From positions 5,397,501 through 5,461,500 of the forward strand of contig NZ_CP063374.1 of assembly GCF_015160875.1 (NCBI RefSeq): DNA of 64,000 nt. Reading direction: 5' to 3'. Shown piece after piece: positions 51,792 to 59,293 of the stretch (its first letter is position 1; each line of letters opens with the position of its first letter). The DNA is from Streptomyces chromofuscus (GTDB lineage: Bacteria; Actinomycetota; Actinomycetes; Streptomycetales; Streptomycetaceae). The notes beneath the pieces were generated by a model. That model ran no database searches. It saw nothing but the letters and a program-made list of their open reading frames with translations, and was not told the origin of the DNA. Position numbers and translations under genes: made by a program.

Positions 51792-52181
51792 GTGCTCACC
51801 AAGTGGTGCCGTGCCTTCCCTGGGCTGCCTGAACAAGTCGCCGAAGCTCGTCACTTCGTAGCTGCGTTACTCCAGGAGTGGGGGTGCATCGATGAGGGAG
51901 CCCTGGTGGTCGGGGAGCTGGCGGCGAACGCCGTACGCCACTCGCTGAGCGGCGAGTCCGGCGGTTGGTTCCTCGTGGTTGTCGGCTTCGGCTCGGACTT
52001 CGTACGTATCGAGGTGATCGACCAGGGCGGCGGCAGTGCCCCGGCAATGCGGGACGCCGCCAGCCTGGAAGAGAGCGGCCGCGGGCTGATGCTGGTGGCG
52101 GCCTGCGCGAAGGACTGGGGTGCCAAGACTCTGCCGCAAGGTTCTTCGGTGTGGGCGGACCTGGTGCGGGAGGGGGTGTGA
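51792..52181 (+). CDS. RsbW-like ATP-binding protein (anti-sigma type)
   Basis: The product is 129 aa, GTG 51792, with GAGGAG upstream. HATPase_c_2 motifs are present: VVGELAANAVRHSLSG (N-box) at about residue 39, VIDQGGGSAP (G1) at about 79, and SGRGLMLVAACAKDWG (G2) at about 95. Such proteins inhibit sigma factors and are released by phosphatase-controlled partner switching. A sigma-like HTH protein and a PP2C-like phosphatase are the next two genes, an unusual trio for an AICE. Operator 1 lies in its 5' region. Confidence 0.88.
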   Translation: MLTKWCRAFPGLPEQVAEARHFVAALLQEWGCIDEGALVVGELAANAVRHSLSGESGGWFLVVVGFGSDFVRIEVIDQGGGSAPAMRDAASLEESGRGLMLVAACAKDWGAKTLPQGSSVWADLVREGV

Positions 52182-52310
52182 CCGCCTCCAGCCTGATCCT
52201 CCTCGGCCGTCGCGCAGGTAGGAGGGGGTGACTCCCCGTGGGGTGCCTCGGAGCCGGTCCGGCCTCCATGTGATTGGCGTCCGCTCGGGTCAGCCGCTCC
52301 CGCCTGTTTC

Positions 52311-52326
52311 GTCTAGGGGCCTAGAC
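52311..52326. promoter_or_regulatory. AICE operator 2
   Basis: GTCTAGGGGCCTAGAC is a perfect repeat with the same arm and spacer length as operator 1. It is 28 bp upstream of the ATG of the HTH gene. Confidence 0.7.
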
Positions 52327-52353
52327 TCTTGGGTGAAGCAGGGAGGTGAGCAC

Positions 52354-53205
52354 ATGTCGGACGAGCTGCAACGGATCATGGCGATCGATGATCCGTACCT
52401 GCTCTTGCGTGAGGTCACGACGCGATTGGCTGACGCGCAGCAGGAGGTCACCGAACTTGCTCGGCTGCGGCGCCGTGTGGTGCAGGACCTCCATGCACAA
52501 GGACTGTCGTACGCGCAGATCGCGACGAAGGCCGGCCTCAGCCGCGGGCGCATTCACCAGATCCGCCACACTGGCCCGGCGCCCGAGGGTGCGTTCCTCG
52601 GGTCGGGCGCCGTCACGGTTGCGACTCCGCTACGGCGGGACGACGAACGCGGGCGCACGGTCGTCGCCGTGGACGACGTCAGTTCCGGCAAGCGTTTGGA
52701 GGACCTGGCACGGTCGTACGGTCTCACCGTCACCTCCGAACATGTGCCGGTGAGCGGGGAGATCGACCTGAACCGTGACGGCCTGGTTGTCGTCTGCGGG
52801 CCGCGCATGTCCCAGGACATGTGGAACACCTACGCACAAGACCCTGTACTGCGCTGGGAGAAGGCGGAGGACGGCCCCTGGACGGTCGTGGACCGGCTCA
52901 CCGGCACCGTGCACCGGTCGGGGCAGGACAGCGATCCGGCCCGGCCGTACGACATCGGCTATCTCGGCCGACTGCCGCGCCCGGACGGCAAGGGCTCGCT
53001 CCTGGCCATCGCCGGTATCCACACGCAAGGATCGCTCGGCGTCGTCCAGTTGCTCGCTTCCGAACTCAACTCCCTGTGGGGGCAGGTGGGAGATCGCCGG
53101 TTTTCTACGCTGGTAGGGGTCGAGTACGACTCGGAGACCAGTGAACCGCGGTCCGTCGAACTGGTCTGCCCGCTCTACCGTCACGACGAGGAGACGGCGG
53201 AGTGA
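52354..53205 (+). CDS. sigma-like helix-turn-helix DNA-binding protein
   Basis: The product is 283 aa, ATG 52354, with GGGAGGTGAG upstream. An HTH of the sigma-70 region 4 type lies at about residues 45-75: LHAQGLSYAQIATKAGLSRG, RIHQIRHTG. The C-terminal 200 residues form an alpha/beta domain (VVVCGPRMSQDMWNTYAQDP, LGRLPRPDGKGSLLAIAGIH) resembling nucleotide-binding or receiver-like sensing domains. It overlaps the phosphatase gene (GTGA). It may be the regulator acting on the GTCTAG sites. Confidence 0.8.
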   Translation: MSDELQRIMAIDDPYLLLREVTTRLADAQQEVTELARLRRRVVQDLHAQGLSYAQIATKAGLSRGRIHQIRHTGPAPEGAFLGSGAVTVATPLRRDDERGRTVVAVDDVSSGKRLEDLARSYGLTVTSEHVPVSGEIDLNRDGLVVVCGPRMSQDMWNTYAQDPVLRWEKAEDGPWTVVDRLTGTVHRSGQDSDPARPYDIGYLGRLPRPDGKGSLLAIAGIHTQGSLGVVQLLASELNSLWGQVGDRRFSTLVGVEYDSETSEPRSVELVCPLYRHDEETAE

Positions 53206-54023
53206 GGTTCACCCTTGGTACCTCGCCGTCCACGCCGGACAGTGAGAACGAGGACTTCGCCGCTGCCGCCCCCGATGCCGCCGTGCTCCTCGACGGCGCC
53301 GGCGTGGGGGGCGCGGAAACCGGGTGCGTGCACGGCGTCGCCTGGTTCTCCGGAACGCTGGGGGCGCTGCTGCTGCGTACCCTCGTCGCGCGTCCGGCCT
53401 GGTCGCTCGCCGAGTGTCTGGCCGACTCCATCCGCATCACCCGCTCGCTTCACGAGGACGTCTGCGACCTGGAGTACCGGGCCAGTCCGACCAGCACGGT
53501 CGTTGCCGTCCGTGCCCGTGACGGAGTGCTCGAACACCTCGTACTCGGTGACTCCTCACTGCTTCTTGCGAAGCGGGATGGGAGCTCTTCCGTCATCACT
53601 GACCGGCGCCTGAACGAGGTCGGGGCGCGGCTTCGCGGGCCGGTCGACGAGCTGCCCACCGGTTCGCCGGAACATGCCGCCGCACTCTCCGAGTACCAGG
53701 ACGCTCTGACGTCTCTCCGGAACCGGCCGGGTGGCTTCTGGATCGCCGGTCCCGATCCGCTCGCGGCCGAGCATGCGCTGACCGGCACGGTGCCGCTGGA
53801 CTCCCTGGCCTCGGTGGCGCTGCTGAGCGACGGCGCGACACGGTTGGTGGACCGCTTCGGGCTTGCCTCGTGGGACGAGACCTTGGCTCTCCTCGACTCC
53901 GCCGGCCCGGACGAACTGATCCGCCAGACCCGTAAGGCGGAGGACGGCGACCCTGACGGTCGGCGCTGGCCGCGGGGTAAGGCGCACGATGACGCCACCG
54001 CCCTGCACTGGGCGCTTTCGTAG
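53202..54023 (+). CDS. PP2C-like serine phosphatase
   Basis: The product is 273 aa, GTG 53202. PP2C-like pieces are AAAAPDAAVLLDGAGVGGAE with an early Asp, STVVAVRARDGVLEHLVLGD (the usual DS pair), and a C-terminal RGKAHDDATALHWAL with the final metal-binding Asp. It is probably metal-dependent and could dephosphorylate an anti-sigma antagonist. Its coupling to the HTH gene and closeness to the RsbW-like gene suggest one signalling unit. A catalytic fold is likely but not every PP2C motif is clear. Confidence 0.75.
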   Translation: MRFTLGTSPSTPDSENEDFAAAAPDAAVLLDGAGVGGAETGCVHGVAWFSGTLGALLLRTLVARPAWSLAECLADSIRITRSLHEDVCDLEYRASPTSTVVAVRARDGVLEHLVLGDSSLLLAKRDGSSSVITDRRLNEVGARLRGPVDELPTGSPEHAAALSEYQDALTSLRNRPGGFWIAGPDPLAAEHALTGTVPLDSLASVALLSDGATRLVDRFGLASWDETLALLDSAGPDELIRQTRKAEDGDPDGRRWPRGKAHDDATALHWALS

Positions 54024-54053
54024 AGAGCCGGTCACTCCGCCGACACGACGCTC

Positions 54054-54156
54054 GTATACCCCCCTAGACAGTTCATGGGGCGTCGGTTTACGGTAGCCGT
54101 CAACCCCCCTAGACAGTTAGGGCGGATTACTCCCTGTGCTGTCTAGGGGGGTATTC
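54054..54156. promoter_or_regulatory. AICE operators 3-5 before the SCO3933-like gene
   Basis: Three copies of the GTCTAG-N4-CTAGAC theme are seen. They are GTATACCCCCCTAGAC (54054-54069), GTCAACCCCCCTAGAC (54099-54114) and GTCTAGGGGGGTATTC (54141-54156). Each has one good and one weaker half-site with 4-bp spacing. The last ends 48 bp before the ATG at 54205. Clustering suggests cooperative repression of the transfer operon. Confidence 0.7.
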
Positions 54157-54204
54157 AACGGCTCGGCGTCCGTGACGGATGCCCGATCAAGTGAGGTTCA
54201 CAGA

Positions 54205-54552
54205 ATGCGCGTCATCCCCGTGGATACCTCGTCCGCCACTCTGCTGGTCACGAAGCTGCCCGAGGTCAAGGTGAGGGACCGGCAGACCGGTGAGGTGGCC
54301 GTGGACCCGGTGACCAACGACCGGCTCATGGTCCTGGAGTTGGTGTTCATCGCCGAGGGCGGTTCGGACATGATCAAGGTGACGGTTCCCGAGAAGGGCA
54401 TCGGTGAGGGCCTGGTCATGGGGGCGCCGGTCTTCCTGTCCGGGCTGGTGGCCCGGCCCTGGGAGAGCGAGTTCGGCGGTCGTACCCGGCACGGTATCGC
54501 CTACCGGGCGGACGCCGTCATGGTCGGCACTCCGGCTGCGGCGCAGGGCTGA
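54205..54552 (+). CDS. SCO3933-family regulatory protein
   Basis: The product is 115 aa from ATG 54205; a longer frame starts at 54136 inside the operators. It is a small beta-rich protein (VKVRDRQTGEVAVDPVTNDR, PVFLSGLVARPWESEFGGRT). This family precedes the FtsK-type transfer gene in many Streptomyces AICEs. It ends five bases before the transfer gene. It possibly regulates replication or transfer. Confidence 0.85.
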   Translation: MRVIPVDTSSATLLVTKLPEVKVRDRQTGEVAVDPVTNDRLMVLELVFIAEGGSDMIKVTVPEKGIGEGLVMGAPVFLSGLVARPWESEFGGRTRHGIAYRADAVMVGTPAAAQG

Positions 54553-54557
54553 GCATC

Positions 54558-55922
54558 ATGACCGATGCCCTGTGGGTTCTGGTGCTGGCACTGCTGGCAG
54601 TGGCCGCGCTGGTCGCGGTGCGCCGTCGGCTGCCGGTCCTGTTCTGGTGGCTGGTCGGCTATCCGGCCGTGACGCTGCGGGTGCTCGCCACGTACCGGGC
54701 CACCATGGACGCCTGCGGCCTGACGGTGCCCGCCTCGGCCATGCGCCGGGCCACCGCCCGGATGGTGGGGCGGCAGGCTGCTCCCGTGCCGCCTCGCCGG
54801 TTGCTGCCGCTACCGACCGGGTCCGGGCTCGTGATGCGGCTGCGCATGGCGGCGGGGCAGGCTCCCGAGGACTTCACCGCCTCGGCCGATCGGCTGCGGC
54901 ACGCCTGGGGCGCACATGCCGTGCACGTCCGTCCCACCAAGCCGGGGCGGCTGGAGCTGCGGTTGGTCGGCTGGGACGTTCTCGCCGACGTCCGGCCCCC
55001 TCGGCGGTGGCTGCGCACCGAACCGCTGTCCCTGCCGCTGGCGCTACGCGAAGACGGGCACTGGCACGTCCGGAACTTCCGCACCGTGCCGCACGAACTG
55101 ATCCTCGGCGCCACACAGTCCGGCAAATCCGTATACCTGCGCAACCTGCTGTGCGGGCTGGCCCGGCAACCCGTTGCGCTCGTCGGCATCGACTGCAAGT
55201 GGGGCGTCGAACTGGCGCCATTCGCGCACCGGTTGTCGGCACTCGCCGACACGTCGGACCGTGCGAATGACCTCCTCGACGTCCTGGTGGAGGAGATGGA
55301 GGCACGGTTCCGCCTGATCGGCATGACGGGCGGGACCGGTCCGGACGCCGTGCTCACCTCGGACGTCTGGGGCCTTCCGGAGAAGGCGCGGCCGGTGCCG
55401 GTCGTGGTCGTCGTCGACGAGGTCGCCGAACTCTTCCTCGCCGCGAGCAAGGACGACGAGAAGCGACGGGACGCCATGGTCACCAAGCTCATCCGCCTCG
55501 CCCAGCTCGGCCGCGCGGCCGGCATCTACCTGGAGGTGTGCGGGCAGCGCTTCGGCGCCGAACTCGGCAAGGGCGCCACCATGCTCCGCGCCCAGCTCAC
55601 CGGACGGGTCTGCCACCGCGTCAACGACGAGACGTCCGCCAACATGGCGCTCGGCGACATCGCACCGGAAGCGGCGCTGGCCGCGACCTCCATCCCGGCC
55701 GAACGGCCCGGCGTCGCGGTCGTCGGCGACTCCTCCGGCGGCTGGTCCCGCATTCGCTCGCCCCACCTCACCCTCGACGACGCGGCGGCCGTCTGCCGCG
55801 ACACTGCGGGCCTGGTCCCAGACTTGCCCCGCCTCGACCCCTTCCGGCCCGTCGTCGCCGAACCGGCCGGGCCGCCCTCGCTCCCCGCCGCGGTGCCCAC
55901 CGCTCGCCCGGCCACCGAGTAA
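54558..55922 (+). CDS. FtsK/SpoIIIE-type DNA transfer protein (TraSA/TraB-like)
   Basis: The product is 454 aa. Two N-terminal TM segments (LVLALLAVAALVAV, FWWLVGYPAVT) anchor it. The FtsK ATPase has Walker A LGATQSGKSVYLRN at about residue 183, Walker B VVVVVDEVAELFLAAS at about 285, and an AGIYLEVCGQRFGAEL segment at about 327. Such single proteins move double-stranded plasmid DNA between mycelia in AICE conjugation, at the membrane. It lies downstream of operators 3-5. Confidence 0.94.
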   Translation: MTDALWVLVLALLAVAALVAVRRRLPVLFWWLVGYPAVTLRVLATYRATMDACGLTVPASAMRRATARMVGRQAAPVPPRRLLPLPTGSGLVMRLRMAAGQAPEDFTASADRLRHAWGAHAVHVRPTKPGRLELRLVGWDVLADVRPPRRWLRTEPLSLPLALREDGHWHVRNFRTVPHELILGATQSGKSVYLRNLLCGLARQPVALVGIDCKWGVELAPFAHRLSALADTSDRANDLLDVLVEEMEARFRLIGMTGGTGPDAVLTSDVWGLPEKARPVPVVVVVDEVAELFLAASKDDEKRRDAMVTKLIRLAQLGRAAGIYLEVCGQRFGAELGKGATMLRAQLTGRVCHRVNDETSANMALGDIAPEAALAATSIPAERPGVAVVGDSSGGWSRIRSPHLTLDDAAAVCRDTAGLVPDLPRLDPFRPVVAEPAGPPSLPAAVPTARPATE

Positions 55923-56005
55923 CCGGACTCCCTCTCCCACGGCCGGCGTGACCGCCTCGCGCCATGTCCCTACCCCTCCCATCCCCGAAACCGGAAGGAA
56001 GCCCT

Positions 56006-56218
56006 GTGTCACGTCCCTCCATCGCCGAGGTCAGCGCGCTCATCGCCGACCTGGCCGCGCTCCGGCAGAACCGCACCTCTGCCGAGTACGCCGCGCTCAT
56101 GGACCGCAAGGCGGACCTGCTGGAGCGCATCGCCGACCACACGCCCGGCGGCACTGGGGCCGCCGAGGTGGCCCGCCTCGCCCGCGAGCGCGCCGACTCG
56201 CTCAAGTCCACCGACTGA
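56006..56218 (+). CDS. small AICE protein, unknown
   Basis: The product is 70 aa. GTG 56006 is used because GGAAGGAAG lies upstream, not the longer frame at 55964. It is predicted helical and mostly charged (VSALIADLAALRQNR, YAALMDRKADLLERIADHT). It lies between the transfer gene and the DUF2637 gene in the usual AICE order. Role unknown. Confidence 0.75.
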   Translation: MSRPSIAEVSALIADLAALRQNRTSAEYAALMDRKADLLERIADHTPGGTGAAEVARLARERADSLKSTD

Positions 56219-56242
56219 TCACCCCCGAAGGAGACCGAGCCG

Positions 56243-56953
56243 ATGCGTGCCCACCTGGCCCGCGTGGACGCCGTGATCGTTCAGGCCGTCATCGCCGGTG
56301 CCCTGTCCTTCTCCCACCTGCACGACCTCGCCGCGGCGGCCGGACAGGACGGCTGGAAGGCGTGGGCCTACCCCGTAAGCGTCGACCTGCTCTTGGTCGC
56401 CGCCTGGCGCCGGATGCGTCAGCAGCAGCGGGCTGGACAAGCGGCCGGTGGTCCGCGGCTGTGGTTCCTGGTGGCCCTGGCCGCATCCCTCGGCGCCAAC
56501 GTCGCCACGGCCGGGCTCCTCGACCTGGACGACGTACCGGCCTGGCTCCGCGTGACGGTCGCCGGCTGGCCCGCCATCGCCTTCTTCGGCGGCACGCTGC
56601 TGGCCCACGCCCCGCACACCCCGGAAACAGCGACAGCCCCGGTCCCCTCGGCAGCGGACACCCCTGCGGAGCCGCACGCCGTTCCGTCCGCCGTCGACCG
56701 GCCCGAACGTGAGGCGCTGCCGGCGCGCTCCACCGACCCCGGCCCGGCCCCGGAGCCCGCTGCCGACCAGGTCGCGACTCCGGCCCCCGCGCCTGCTTCC
56801 GCCGTCGCCCTGCCGCCCGCCCTCGTCGACCGCGTCCGGGCGCTGGCCGATGAGCACCGCTCGGCCACCGGCCGCCCCGCCGACCCGGACACCGTGCGCG
56901 CCCGGCTCGGCCTGCCCCCGTCCATGACCGCATCCATCGCCGCACACCTCTGA
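56243..56953 (+). CDS. DUF2637 membrane protein (SpdB-like)
   Basis: The product is 236 aa. The N-terminal DUF2637 domain (residues 1-125) holds three to four TM segments (AVIVQAVIAGALSFSHLHDL, LWFLVALAASLGANVATA, AGWPAIAFFGGTLLA). A Pro/Ala-rich linker leads to a C-terminal winged-helix-like helix pair (ALVDRVRALADEHRSATGRP, DPDTVRARLG). DUF2637 proteins act with Tra in spreading plasmid DNA through septa. Start ATG 56243 has GAAGGAG upstream. Confidence 0.9.
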   Translation: MRAHLARVDAVIVQAVIAGALSFSHLHDLAAAAGQDGWKAWAYPVSVDLLLVAAWRRMRQQQRAGQAAGGPRLWFLVALAASLGANVATAGLLDLDDVPAWLRVTVAGWPAIAFFGGTLLAHAPHTPETATAPVPSAADTPAEPHAVPSAVDRPEREALPARSTDPGPAPEPAADQVATPAPAPASAVALPPALVDRVRALADEHRSATGRPADPDTVRARLGLPPSMTASIAAHL

Positions 56954-56968
56954 GAGAGGAGCAACACC

Positions 56969-57148
56969 GTGAACCCGCGTTTCCGCAACGTCCGTCGCAT
57001 CGGCCCCGTCAACGTCGCCTCGTACGTCGACCGCGGCCGGAACCGCCACCTGGCCGCCTGCACCGCGCCCCGCTGCGACTTCTCCGCCGAGTACGACAGT
57101 CGCGCCGCTGCCGAACTGGCCGCCCGTACCCACCGCTGCTCGGCCTGA
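56969..57148 (+). CDS. mobile element transfer protein (short)
   Basis: The product is 59 aa from GTG 56969, with GAGAGGAG upstream. It carries a C-x5-C motif (CTAPRCDFS) and ends CSA, and looks like a zinc-ribbon-like Spd protein found in this place in related elements. It is 15 bp from the DUF2637 gene. Confidence 0.8.
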   Translation: MNPRFRNVRRIGPVNVASYVDRGRNRHLAACTAPRCDFSAEYDSRAAAELAARTHRCSA

Positions 57149-57163
57149 CAGGAGACCACCGAA

Positions 57164-57319
57164 GTGGACATTCCGCTCTGGCTCGCCCTGCTCGTCGTCG
57201 GCGTCCTCGGCGTCAAGCTCATCCGCCCGCCCTGGTGGCTCATCGCCGTCCTGCTCGTCGGCGGCTACCTCCTCGCCGACAGCCTGCTCGCCCCCGTCAT
57301 CGACCCCGTCCTCAAGTGA
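57164..57319 (+). CDS. small two-TM membrane protein of the transfer operon
   Basis: The product is 51 aa from GTG 57164, with AGGAGACC upstream. It has two hydrophobic segments (IPLWLALLVVGVLGVKLI and WWLIAVLLVGGYLLADSLLA). A protein of this size and place is usual in AICE spread operons. No catalytic motif. Confidence 0.75.
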   Translation: MDIPLWLALLVVGVLGVKLIRPPWWLIAVLLVGGYLLADSLLAPVIDPVLK

Positions 57320-57339
57320 CCCGCGAAAGGAGAGTGCTC

Positions 57340-57645
57340 ATGTTCCGACCGAAGGTCCCGACCATGCCGCAGTCCACCGGCCCGGCCGCCCCGCCTGCCA
57401 TCGTCGAACCGCCGACCATCACGCCGGGCACTCCGGCTCCGCCGGCGGCCCCCGTCACCCCGGTTCCGGCCAGCCCGGCCGTCTGGCTCACGCCTGGCAC
57501 CGCGCTCGCCCTCGTCGGTGGCGGCACTGCCGTGGTCCTGGTCGTCGGCGCCGTCCTGGTCTCCATGCTCCTCGCCGTCGCCCTCACCGCCACGTCCGTG
57601 GCCGTGTGCGTCGTTGTCATCCGCTCCGTCCTCACCCGCCGCTGA
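57340..57645 (+). CDS. SpdD-like spread protein
   Basis: The product is 101 aa, ATG 57340 with AAAGGAGAG upstream. A Pro/Ala-rich first half (PTMPQSTGPAAPPAIVEPPT) is followed by two TM segments (ALALVGGGTAVVLVVGAVLV, LLAVALTATSVAVCVVVI). This is typical SpdD, which helps intramycelial plasmid spread. An upstream longer frame is a shadow. Confidence 0.85.
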   Translation: MFRPKVPTMPQSTGPAAPPAIVEPPTITPGTPAPPAAPVTPVPASPAVWLTPGTALALVGGGTAVVLVVGAVLVSMLLAVALTATSVAVCVVVIRSVLTRR

Positions 57646-57679
57646 CCTCATCGATCCGTCCGCCCGGCCTGCCCATGCT

Positions 57680-57695
57680 GTCTAGCCCCCTCGAC
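57680..57695. promoter_or_regulatory. AICE operator 6 before the replication initiator
   Basis: GTCTAGCCCCCTCGAC keeps the spacing of the other sites with one mismatch in the right half. It is 52 bp before the ATG of the initiator gene, suggesting replication is under the same control as transfer. Confidence 0.6.
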
Positions 57696-57746
57696 AGGCC
57701 GGGCGGACACACCGCACGTCTGCTCTCTTCAAGGAGGAACCCGCAG

Positions 57747-59123
57747 ATGCACCCTGCGGCTCCGACCGCAGCCATCCGCCAGCTGGCAGCACTCGCCCGG
57801 CACGGCGACCTCAGCGCCTACGCCCGCCAGATTCAGCACCTCGGCGGCTGCGAGCGGCCCGTCCGGATGGAGGGCCACCGGCTCGACGTCCACGCCGCCA
57901 CCGGGGAGATCGTCCGCGAGATCGCCGACCGTCACCTCCCAGGCGGACAGCTCCTCATCCGCTGCAACAACCGTCGTGCCACCCGGTGCGCTTCCTGCGC
58001 CGAGATCTACCGCAAAGACACCTTCCACCTCGTCACCGCCGGGCTGAGCGGCGGAAAGGGCATCGGCCCGGCCGTCGCCCAACACCCGCGTGTCTTCGTC
58101 ACCTTCACCGCCCCGTCCTTCGGTCCCGTCCACAACCGCCCCGGCGGCGGCCGGTGCCGCTGCGGACGCCTCCACCCGGACGACGACCCTGCCCTCGGCA
58201 CGCCCCTGGACCCGGACCGCTACGACTACCGCGCGGCCGTCCTGTGGAACGCACACGCCGGGGCACTGTGGGGCCGCTTCACCACCTACCTGCGCCAGCA
58301 CCTCGCCTCCCGTGCGGGCATCAGCCGCTCGGCGCTGCGCCACTGCCTCAAGGTCTCCTACGCCAAGGTCGCCGAGTACCAGCGGCGCGGCGCCGTCCAC
58401 TTCCACGCCGTCATCCGCCTCGACGGCCCGGTCGGCGCCGAGGACGCCCCGCCGGCCTGGGCCACCACCGAACTGCTCACCGACGCGATCCGCTCGGCGG
58501 CCCGGACGGCCGAGACACCCGGCCCGGTCCTCGACGGCCACGCGTATGCCTTCCGCTTCGGCGAACAGCTCGACATCCGCCCCATCCGCTCGGCCGACTT
58601 CGCGGGCACCTCGGAACTGTCCAGCCGCGCCGTGGCCGCCTACATCGCCAAGTACGCCACCAAGGGCGCCGAGACCGCGGGCACCCTGGACCGCCCCATC
58701 CGCAACCCGATCACGGACCTGATCGGCTCCGGCGTCACTGACCACGCCCGGCGCATGATCCTCACCTGTTGGCACCTCGGAGCCCTGCCCGAACTCGAAG
58801 ACCTGCGCCTGCGCAAGTGGGCCCACATGCTCGGCTTCCGCGGCCACTTCTCCACCAAGTCCCGCGCCTACTCCGTCACTCTCGGCGCCCTCCGCCAGGA
58901 ACGCGCCGACCACAACGAAGCCCTGGCTCGCGAACACGCGGCCGAGGCCGGTCACCCGCTGCCCGACCCGGACACCGTGCTCGTCCTCTCGCACTGGCGT
59001 TTCGCCGGCACCGGACTGACCGCTGCAGAACACCTCATCGCTCACGGCATCCCTTCACCCGCAGCCCTGACAGACGACGAGACGGAAGGAGAACCGGCGT
59101 GGACCACCGACGTGACGAATTGA
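57747..59123 (+). CDS. RepSA-type replication initiator
   Basis: The product is 458 aa, ATG 57747, with AAGGAGGA upstream. Features are a Cys cluster RCNNRRATRCASCAEIYRKD at about residue 73, an HxH metal motif RGAVHFHAVIRLD at about 216, and the tyrosine segment VAAYIAKYATKGAE at about 296. These are the rolling-circle (HUH-like) motifs of pSAM2-type RepSA. It starts replication of the excised element. The stop overlaps the xis gene. Confidence 0.9.
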   Translation: MHPAAPTAAIRQLAALARHGDLSAYARQIQHLGGCERPVRMEGHRLDVHAATGEIVREIADRHLPGGQLLIRCNNRRATRCASCAEIYRKDTFHLVTAGLSGGKGIGPAVAQHPRVFVTFTAPSFGPVHNRPGGGRCRCGRLHPDDDPALGTPLDPDRYDYRAAVLWNAHAGALWGRFTTYLRQHLASRAGISRSALRHCLKVSYAKVAEYQRRGAVHFHAVIRLDGPVGAEDAPPAWATTELLTDAIRSAARTAETPGPVLDGHAYAFRFGEQLDIRPIRSADFAGTSELSSRAVAAYIAKYATKGAETAGTLDRPIRNPITDLIGSGVTDHARRMILTCWHLGALPELEDLRLRKWAHMLGFRGHFSTKSRAYSVTLGALRQERADHNEALAREHAAEAGHPLPDPDTVLVLSHWRFAGTGLTAAEHLIAHGIPSPAALTDDETEGEPAWTTDVTN

Positions 59124-59293
59124 TGACCGTCCCGCAGATCCTCGAAGAGCTGGGGGGTGTGTCCCGCCGTACTTTCTACCGGTGGCGAGAGCTGGGGCAG
59201 GGCCCCGCTGCGTTCAAGCTGCCCAACGGGGAGCTCCGGGTGTGGCGGAGTGACTTCACCGCCTGGCTGCGGCAGTTGGAGGCGGCGGCGTGA
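59099..59293 (+). CDS. xis: excisionase (MerR/AlpA-like)
   Basis: The product is 64 aa. The GTG at 59099 has GGAAGGAGAA seven bases upstream and is preferred over ATG 59123. A winged HTH is clear: TVPQILEELGGVSRRTFYRW, then FKLPNGELRVWRSDF. The 3' end overlaps int (GTGA). With Int it directs excision of the element. Confidence 0.92.
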   Translation: MDHRRDELMTVPQILEELGGVSRRTFYRWRELGQGPAAFKLPNGELRVWRSDFTAWLRQLEAAA

